A DNA stretch of 64,000 nucleotides from positions 116,967,193-117,031,192 of the forward strand of contig OU015493.1 of NCBI GenBank assembly GCA_907164885.2, written 5' to 3'. Positions 56,706 to 64,000 of this stretch are shown in pieces. The position numbers and the translations under genes are program-made. How positions within the stretch are numbered: position 1 is the stretch's first letter; each line of letters begins with the position of its first letter. The DNA comes from Dolomedes plantarius (taxonomy: Eukaryota > Arthropoda > Arachnida > Araneae > Dolomedidae). The notes under the pieces were generated by a model. That model was not told the DNA's origin, did not search any database, and saw only the letters and a list, made by a program, of their open reading frames with translations.

Positions 56706-58140
56706 ATGGAATCCAACATCTGTCAACTGAGAGAGGAAGGAGAAAACCTGGATCCTCACCAAAGAAGAGATCTCAATGATCTAATTGTCAAATTTGACAC
56801 TGTCTTCAAGCTAGGGGGAGGGGCAACACCCTTGATCGAACATCACATCAATATTGGAGACCCCCCCCACCTGTGGCTGTTCCTCCATACAGGATGTCTC
56901 CAACTAACAAGGAGTTATTGAAGAAAGAACATGATGACTTGATACAAAATTACATCATAGAGGAGTGTGAATCCGCCTATGGAGCTCCTGTGGTCCTGAT
57001 TCCCAAACCTAATGGAGATGTGAGGCTGTGTATCGACTACCGGAAGCTGAATGCCATCACATTTCCGATGTCTACCCTTTGCCCCGCATGGATGACCTGC
57101 AGGATGCGAAGCATACAGCCTACATGTCCACCATCAACTTGAAAGCAGGATACCACCAAGTAAATGTTTACCCACCTGACAAGGACAAGACTGCTTTCGT
57201 GTGTCCCTTTGGAATCTATAGATTTAAAAAATGCCTTTCGGACTTAAAAACGCACCTGCAACCTTTCAGAGATTAATGGATGTATTCAGAAGAGATTTGC
57301 CAGTCTTGGTATATCTGGATGATATCATAGTTTTATCCCCAAGTTTCGACCAACATTTAAAGGATTTAGAGAAAGTTTTTACAAAATTAATTAAATTCAA
57401 CTTTCGTACCAATCGCGATAAATGTACATTTTCCTGCTCAAAGGTCAAATATCTTGGTCTATGTATCACTCCTAAAGGAACGGAGAAAGTTTCATCTATC
57501 CAAAATATTCCCCCTCCAAAGAATATCAAGCAACAGCAGTCATTTCTACAAACCCGTTCTTGGTACAGAAAGTTTGCCCCGAACTTCTCCGAACTGTCAA
57601 GACCCTTAAGTAACCTAACCAAGAAAAAGACACCTTGGTCATGGACATCTGAACATCAAAAAGCTTTCAACACCCTAAAGAAATGCTTAGTGACTCCACC
57701 AATACTAAAGCAAGCGGATTTTACTCAACCCTTTACCCTAAGGACGGATGCTAGTAGCTATGCCTTAGGAGCGGAACTTTTGCAAGGTGAAGGTTAAGAT
57801 GAACGCCCCGTCGAATATGCCAGCCGACTTCTCAAAAGTTCGGAACGCAATGATTCCACCACCGACCGCGAAGCCTTAGCCGTGGTGTGGGCCCGCATCA
57901 AGTTTAGAGGATACGTGGAGGGACAAGAAGTCACCATAGCATCTAACCATCAGCCCCTGAAGTGGCTGATGAGCCTGAAGTTCCCATCCGGAAGACTACT
58001 TCGGTGGGCCTGACAGTTAAAAGCATTCAATCTGAAAATTGAGTATATCCCTGGAAAGGCCAACGTAGTGGCCGACATGCTGTCGCGCCCTACTTGCCTA
58101 CATGAAGAGGATACGTGCGAAGCCTACACTGTCTCTGTGA
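56706..58140 (+). pseudogene. Gypsy reverse transcriptase and RNase H, frameshifted
   Basis: Pieces in three frames: 56706-56870 (HHINIGD), 56873-57075 (PYRMSP, APVVLIPKPNGDVRLCIDYRKLN), 57076-57240 (YPLPRMDDLQDA, STINLKAGYHQV, TAFVCPFGIYRF), and 57231-57797 (MPFGLKNAPATFQRLMD, the catalytic VLVYLDDIIV, KCTFSCSKVKYLG, RKFAPNFSELSRPLSNLTKK, and the RNase H start LRTDASSYALGA). After a TAA at 57,796, RNase H goes on with DREALAVVWA and QPLKWLM, and a stop at 58,012-58,014 precedes KAFNLKIEYIPGKANVVADMLSR. The YLDD active site is intact; at least three frameshifts and two stops make it dead. Confidence 0.8.
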
Positions 58141-58149
58141 TGTTGCCTT

Positions 58150-60133
58150 CCAGAAGCTCAAAATAATTAAGGGAAAAACAACTTAAAGATAACGACATCA
58201 AGAAGATCATAGACTCTTTTGAATCTGAAGAGAAAAAAAATGAAAATTTTGCAAATTGGACTGCAAGAGGTTACCTGATGAATCAAGGTGTGCTATACCG
58301 TTATGCCCCTTATGTGGAAGCTGAAGACACACATATCGTTGTTCCGGTTCAAGAAAGGGAAAATGTTCTCCAGGAGTACCATGATGCACCGGCTGCCTGA
58401 CACTACGGAGCCGAGGGAACATTCCATAGAATAACCTCTCGATATTATTGAACCGGCATGAGAAAGCATATCGCCGAATATATCAAGAATTGCCCAGAGT
58501 GCAATAGATATAAAGCCTCAAACAAGAAACCTGCTGGTTTACTACAGAATCCTGTGCAGTCGCGAAGATTTGAAGTCCTATCCATGGACCTATTTGGACC
58601 ATTGCCCGACAGCAACGATGGGAAGAAGTGGATCTTCATACTTGAAGATGTGGCAACCCGATGGGTCGAACTGTTGGCATTGCCCAATGTTACAGCGGCT
58701 GAATGTGCTAAAGTCCTGTTGGAAGAAGTACTAATGCGGTATGGCTTACCCCAAAAGATAATCAGTGACAACGGACCACAATTCATTTCTTTTGGGATTC
58801 AACAACTGTGTTCCCTGTTAGAGATAGACCAATCACTAACACCAGTCTACCACCCTGAAGCTAACCCAGTAGAATCAAAAATCGGGATTTGAAGCCTAGA
58901 CTAGCCATCCTAGTCAAATATCAACATACAACCTGGCCCGACCACCTGCCACATATCCGGTTTGCACTGAATTCAGCAAAGTGTGACTCGAGAGGACACA
59001 CTGCAGCCTATCTAACTTTCGGACGAGAGCTCAGAACTACTGATGATGTCACCCATGACCTAAGAACAGTCCTTGAAAATGACAATTTCGTCCCTGAATT
59101 TACGTCCTACCTCAAACGTTTTGCAAAAATAGCCAAAAAAGTGAAAGAGAGGTTAGAGCAGAAACAAGACAAACACAAAAAGTATACAGACAAGAAAAGA
59201 TCACCTGCCTCACACTATGCACCAGGCGATCACGTCTACATTGACCTCTATCTCATTAGCAGCACCGCTAAAGGAAAAACAGCAAAGTTCGTACTGTAAT
59301 GTCAAGTGTTTTGTGTGGTTCCCACGAGGAGCTTTCCACAGCTGCAAGATTAAAAAAAGAAGGCCGTGAGTACCCCTGCATTCTAAAATTCTGTGGGAGG
59401 TTAAAGGGCTTCAACATGCAGTTTCACCGCCAATGTCAGCATTCCTGGGTTTCTGCTGCTAAACCCCTCGTCTAATCCTTGCCGGCAAAAATGTGGAGCC
59501 GGCCGCCCTTTCTCTCATAAAAATGTCTATCAGGGTCGTCAGTCAGAACAAGTTGACGTTATAGAAGTCATATGTTCCTATAAAAATGCCATCGAGTCCA
59601 AGGCTGTTATCGAGCGCGGAATTCCTCGTTCCCCCCTCGAAAAATCCAGCAATTCTAAGAAGACGGACCCCGAGTTTGAAGCTGAGAGGGAGAGACTTGG
59701 TTTTTTTTTAGGGTACGCTGCATAGGATGCGCCCTGAGCGGACGTGATTTTTTAGGCTCCTGTTTTTTGGCCGAGCTGGGTCCTGGAGCCTGTATGGTGA
59801 AACTGCACTTAAATTAACTAATCATTTTGTACCTTTTAAAGTTTATTTTTTTTGTAAATAAATTGTTAAGTTTTTGTTTTAAAAATTAGCTTTCACATTT
59901 TAATTAGGACTCTGTCTTTCTTAGTCATGGATTCAATAGTAGTAATTTTAAAAAAGCCTCAGAAAATTGCCTTACCTACCTATCGTTACGCCAGTGTACC
60001 AAAGCGAGACGGACCATATGTCATCGTGACGCTAAAGTCACCCACCTCTTACATGATAGCAAGCCCTGATGAGCCGACAGAGCTCTGGGGAATATATCAC
60101 ACATCAGCTGTGAAATCGTGCAATCAAAGATAA
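58150..60133 (+). pseudogene. Gypsy integrase, interrupted
   Basis: The HHCC zinc-binding part has HYGAEGTFHRI and CPECNRYK (58,393-58,515), with stops at 58,397 and 58,450. The catalytic core 58458-58892 has SMDLFGPLPD (first Asp), IISDNGPQF (second Asp) and HPEANPVESKI (Glu) before a stop at 58,890. The C-terminal region 58889-59299 includes TTWPDHLPHIRFALNSA and KKYTDKKRSPASHYAPGDHV. After an insertion (59,294-59,996), the last part resumes at about 59,998 with RRDGPYV-type sequence (here PKRDGPYVIV) and ends at 60,133. It would insert the cDNA into the chromosome. Confidence 0.8.
59294..59996 (+). mobile_element. Insertion in the Gypsy integrase tail (unclassified, shared with 32,213-32,470)
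   Basis: GTA/TA occurs at both junctions (59291-59293, 59996-59998), and the integrase frame is continuous without the insert (KFV joins PKRDG). The last ~260 bp match 32213-32470 in inverse orientation. It contains AATAAA near 59,857. The first half could be a different sequence captured with it. No recognised coding. Confidence 0.55.
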
Positions 60134-60242
60134 TCCACAAACCCAGTGCACCCTCTAAGGAAACGGGGTCTTCCGAGGCATAAACCACCAGACTCAACTC
60201 CAGGTTCCTTGTCGGGACGTCTTCGAAACCTGAGGGGGAGAT

Positions 60243-60722
60243 TGTAATCAACTGGATTAAATAGGGCATTATTACTTAAAAATTCTCATATGTGTAGCCC
60301 CACAAACTGAGCACCATCAGTAACTGATTTTTAAAAACTCTCATGGTGCCCTAACAGCATAAAGCGGCCTTGCAAACAGCCGCCGGGATCGTAAGAAGCA
60401 ATCCCCAAAACTCTGTCTGACTCCGTGGATGGAAACAACTACTAGCGTTCGTGCCGACGTGCCGACACCCTCTGAACTCTGCTTGCTGAGAAAGGGTGTT
60501 TGGCAGTCGATCCAATGTTTTCCTAGCTGGTAGCAGCAAATTTTCGTATGTGCCTGTATACTTGTTAAAATTGTGTAATTCTGTAAGTGATTGTTATGTT
60601 TTCATTAAATTAGTTAAAATGTCACCTAGGGATTCATTTTTTTACTGTTGGGATCAAATTTACTTTCTCCCTGAAGTCAACAGGTCTCGGTTGTTTTGTG
60701 ACTGTTCCGGCGAATGGCCACA
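60243..60722 (+). repeat. Gypsy 3' LTR
   Basis: Begins TGTAATCAACTGG right after the polypurine tract and ends GGCGAATGGCCACA. Colinear with the 5' LTR with about 7 % differences by eye. Confidence 0.9.
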
Positions 60723-60726
60723 ATCA

Positions 60727-61244
60727 TACATTTTATCTTACAAAGGGGAGTTTATGTATTTGATTTCACTAAACTCTATCCATAAACAAAAAGCCTTTAG
60801 TTTATATGAAGCAGCAAAAATTCTCTTAAAGAAACACGTCATATTTCAGAGGTTTATTGTAAAAGGCCGAGGTATCGGGGTTTATTGTAAAAGGCTCTTG
60901 CTAAAAGGTCCGTAAGAAGCTAATAGTTCCATTCTTTATTGTCTTTGCTTACAGGTATGATATTTCATTCTTGGGATATTTTATACAGTATTTTATTCTG
61001 CTTGCAGTCTTGGATTTTATTTTGTTGTGAAAAAAATACAGTTGTATCCTTGAATTATACACTAAATAACCAATCTTTAATCCGATTAACTTCACCTTAA
61101 AGTTTCATTTAGTGCCTGATGTGATACTGAAAAAGGAATTATGTTAAATTTTAACTCAAAATTTTAACACATGCACACTCATGTCTCTCTCTCTCTCTCT
61201 CTCTCTTATATATATATATATATATATATATATCCTGTTCGTCA
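60727..61244. other. Intergenic DNA with microsatellites
   Basis: GGTTTATTGTAAAAGGC is repeated in tandem at 60,851-60,867 and 60,879-60,895. A (CT)n tract (61,181-61,206) followed by (TA)n (61,207-61,233) precedes a LINE end. No gene. Confidence 0.6.
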
Positions 61245-61575
61245 CTGTTTATCACCGGTATCCGATTAAGTACCCTTGTTTTGCCTTGTTCTATAGTGGT
61301 CCGGGACCAATTCAGACTGCTATCGCACGGTTACAGAGTGGTCATACTAAAAGTGTGTCCTTTGAGAAGTCTCTCAAGGTTTTTCCCACTCGTCCCTGTT
61401 CTGTTGCACTTGGAACTCCTTCCCATATTGTAGACTGTTTGGGAATCAGTGTCAACATGCTTCCTGAGGATTACGATGCTGCTGCCACTCATTTGCTCAT
61501 GCGACAGAGTGTTATGGACCTGGTCTAGCATTTTCTAGACCAGGGAGGCTTAGCAACAACAACAAAAACAACAAC
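61245..61575 (+). pseudogene. LINE C-terminal end with (AAC)n tail, associated with receptor unit 4
   Basis: The plus strand encodes the last part of a LINE ORF2: QTAIARLQSGHTKSVSFEK, SLKVFPTRPCSV, PSHIVDCLGISVNMLPEDYD, AAATHLLMRQSVMDLV and stop. This is followed by GCATTTTCTAGACCAGGGAG and an AAC-rich tail. It is homologous to 34,910-35,580. Both copies directly precede a receptor-unit 3' flank, so the LINE end was probably duplicated with the unit. Confidence 0.75.
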
Positions 61576-61599
61576 AACATCAAACACAACAAAAGTTTT

Positions 61600-62908
61600 T
61601 ATTGTTTTTAGATAGCATGATCTATTTTTTTTAAATTCCACGTATATTCAAATTTGTTTGTTTATTAATAACTTTCAAAGCCGTTGTTCGTTCCGCCACT
61701 AGTGTAAAAAGTTTTCAATAATCTCAGTAGAGTGAGATTTGTTTCTGGAACTACGACAGTTAACAACACATCATCTTTTAAGAACTATGAATGTATCTTT
61801 TTTTTTTCAGCTTCAAAAGATTGCTTTGAAAGATATTTCATAAACGGAGTAAAAAAAAAGTTTGATGTTATTGAACGGATGTATGAGACTATTTGGGAGA
61901 AGGGAGCAGTTAGTCAGCAAAAACACAGATATGAATAACTCAAATTCTGTAGTATAATTCACGTTTTCCTAAAAGTTGTTTTATCAAGTGCTTTTCTAAA
62001 ATATAAACTGCGTGAAAGTGTTTTTTTATTAAAAAAAAGTCTGTTTACTTTTTCTCACTCACGTATAGTACGTTGAAAGTTAAATTGGACAAAATAATGT
62101 TAAAACCTAAATCAAATTCAAAAAGTATTATTTAAAGTGTAACAGTGAAACAGAACTGGACCTTGAATGCTGATCTATTGATTTAGTGATTAAAATTGAT
62201 ATTTGTCGATATTATCTGCAAATGTAATACAGTGATTTTAACGAAGAATAAATAAGAGACATTTCCCATCTAGCGCTCGCCTTATACTTTTCAGAATAAG
62301 CATGCAGTCTCTATGCGTGTATAGTGTTATACGACCAAAATGATCCAGAATACTGTAAGTTTGTACGCCGAGTCTCTTTCTATCCCCAAAAAAGTTTCAC
62401 ATGTTTCAGAAATTTAGGGTAAGTAACCATTGTGGTGACCGGTCTGTCCTTACAGATACTATAGAATGTTTTTTCTCGTAAACTTAGATTAATATCACTT
62501 TGTGGCTGTTTGATGAGAAATGTTTACTACATTCTATGAAGGAAAATTATATTTTTACTGTACGATCCACAGAATCCAGGTAATCGTAACCAGTACAAAG
62601 CCATCAGGGGCTTCTACACCTCAGAAGCATCTGCATCTGGTCGTAACTGTGCAAAGAAACATGCCGATGTCCTCCATTCAATTTTCTGGAGTGGTGAGTG
62701 GTGCCACAGGAACAGAATCCTTGCAGACTGTTTACAAGAGGCTAAACGAAACTGGTCTGTATACCAGTTTCTTGAAGAATCTTTGAGTGCAACACATTTT
62801 ATGACTGAGATGTACTACAATTTAAGGCATCATGCGTATCCCTCCGCATAGACTTTCACATTCACGGTGCATCAGAAACATCAAATCTCGGTAGAACAAT
62901 GGGATCAT
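61600..62908. repeat. Receptor unit 4, 3' flank (partial at right edge)
   Basis: Homologous to 35,590-36,430 and 12,812-13,900 (CGCCACTAGTGT, TTTTAAGAACTATGAATGTATCTTT, TGAACGGATGTATGAGACTA, ATAAGCATGCAGTCTCTATGCGTG, TTTGTACGCCGAGTCTC, CCGGTCTGTCCTTACAGAT). 62,570-62,810 is shared with unit 2 at 36,090-36,330. The flank is cut by a mariner element at ~62,909, so the expected receptor would lie beyond. Confidence 0.7.
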
Positions 62909-63915
62909 TTATGAGCATAGATTAAGCGTATGAGCATAGATTAATACCGTTTTCCAAAGTCCTTTCAGTGTTCTTGGATGCCGTTTTCCTAAAGATCGTA
63001 TTAAAAAACCGAAATCGCAAAAGTCCATTGGAGAAGAGTCAGGTAATTTTACAGGTATTTCATTAAATGGAATACATTTTATTCCTGTTTCTGATTCTTT
63101 CTTTCCAAAATAAGCGGCAGTTGATTTAGACGTGTGACTAGAGGCTTTGCCCATATGAAGCTCAACTTTATCAATGTCCTTTCCATATAACTCTGGAATT
63201 TCTTCTTCAAAAATTGGCTTTAAAATGTTCTGCTGATAGTAGAGGGAATTAATTTTGGCTTTACTTGAAATTTTTTTTATTTTAATTTGCTGTTGTAACA
63301 AAATCCTGCTACTATCATAAAAACCTTTGAGAATTTTTCTGTACGCTGACTTAGCCATTTCGTACGGTCATTTCCGTCAGTTGAGCAATAGAAAATTGAT
63401 CTGTTTTATTACAGTCACTTAAATACACCCATGCCCCATCGAGTGTTATCACAAATTTTCAGTTTTCAGCAGCTAGGTGTTTTTCATATAATTTTCTACA
63501 ATTTGTTTTTCGTTCAGCAGTATGCTTTAGAAACAGCAGATGAACTTTAGGTTTAAACATCTTTTTTTAACTTCAAATCTTTATGAATGATTTTGCTTAC
63601 AGTGCCAGAAGACATTCCTAGTTTCGATGCAATGGATCTTTGAGTCGGCGGATTTTCTTTTAGGATCATAGACTTCACTTTCTTGATATATTCCTGCGTT
63701 CTAACAGTCTTAGGATGAGGTTTAGTGGTCATGTTTTCATTTTTACTTTCAGTTAGACGTTTTTTCCCTTTCAAATTTAATACATTATAAATACCAATTT
63801 TTGAAATGCCATAACCGAGATTTTTACACCGCTTTATAATTTGCTGATACGAATATTTCTCCCCGGAAAGTGCAGTTACGTAACCTTCGAGCTATCATTC
63901 AATTTTAGGAAACAT
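62909..63915 (-). pseudogene. Tc1/mariner-superfamily transposase, broken, second catalytic Asp lost
   Basis: Reads right to left from an ATG at 63915, with two stops near 63,895, then GYVTALSGEKYSYQQIIKRC, a helix-turn-helix RSIASKLGMSSGTVSKIIH (63774-63553 frame), and after a frameshift FLKHTAERK, then ITLDGAWVYLS (first Asp, ~63,450). A further frame break at ~63,360 leads to the open part 63358-62909 with VELHMGKASSH (Gly where the second catalytic Asp is expected) and PDSSPMDFCDFGFL (third Asp, SPMDF), then GLWKTV. Without the second Asp it cannot catalyse transposition. It is inserted in receptor unit 4. Confidence 0.75.
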
Positions 63916-64000
63916 TTTAAAAATAAATCTTTTATTTTACATTCTAATCAAAGCAAAATAATAGCAGACGATTATTCTGAAGTTGCCAATTTTTTTTCTC

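Larger units (their letters stand above)
52680..60722 (+). mobile_element. Gypsy-type (Ty3) LTR retrotransposon, complete outline, defective
   Basis: Two LTRs of ~480 bp (52680-53158, 60243-60722) start TG and end CA and are flanked by the 4-bp duplication ATCA (52676-52679, 60723-60726). Inside are a PBS-like TGGCACCCCATAACACG (53163), a long leader, gag, protease, reverse transcriptase, RNase H and integrase in the Ty3/Gypsy order, and a polypurine tract GAGGGGGAGA (60,232-60,241). No envelope gene is seen. Multiple stops and frameshifts and two nested insertions (about 55,360-55,975 and 59,294-59,996) make it non-functional. The LTRs differ at roughly 7 % of positions by eye, so it is an old insertion. 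Confidence 0.9.

Overview
This is an AT-rich, intron-poor, transposon-packed stretch of an animal nuclear genome. The only intact host genes I can support are three tandem, same-strand (minus), single-exon seven-transmembrane receptors of 376-387 residues whose last helix carries a variant of the arthropod gustatory-receptor signature (TYhhhhhQF; here TYSILLINL or TYSLLLINL/TYSLLLVNL). With Jockey-like and other LINEs, Tc1/mariner, hAT, PIF/Harbinger, Helitron and Gypsy remnants, this points to an arthropod. I lean towards a chelicerate such as a spider because the receptors are uninterrupted by introns and divergent, but the sequence does not prove the class.

Left part (1-12,475): a foldback MITE, a broken Jockey-like LINE, and then the most striking object in the window, an 11.25-kb element at 1218-12469. 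It is bounded by a 6-bp target duplication (CTGGTG), begins AG and ends CT, and consists of two nearly identical inverted arms (4.58 and 4.21 kb) around a 2.47-kb spacer. Each arm carries a ~186-bp satellite array, a pair of Pol III-like A/B boxes and a CCAAT/TATA-rich terminus. The terminal features resemble Polintons/Mavericks, but no Polinton gene is recognisable.

Receptor region (12,812-47,660, resuming at about 61,600): a segmental duplication of several kb is repeated at least four times. Three copies keep an intact receptor (14883-16013, 37211-38374, 45350-46507). One partial copy (about 41,690-42,440) has flanking DNA but no receptor. A fourth downstream flank runs towards the right edge at about 61,600-62,908, so another receptor or its remains probably lies outside the window. 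Between receptor copies 1 and 2 sits about 17 kb of transposons: a pogo-like pair in opposite orientation, a broken mariner-type element, a Harbinger element with a MADF remnant, a BED-type hAT pseudogene invaded by a long-TIR MITE, and Tc1 and LINE debris.

Right part (47,660-64,000): a Helitron helicase fragment split by a Tc1 element, a short mariner derivative with 270-bp TIRs, a complete but dead Gypsy-type LTR retrotransposon (52680-60722, 480-bp LTRs, ATCA target duplication) itself invaded by a LINE and by another insertion, a LINE 3' end, the start of receptor unit 4, and a mariner-family transposase pseudogene with a changed catalytic residue. I found no rRNA genes, no canonical tRNA, no CRISPR array and no operon-type organisation.
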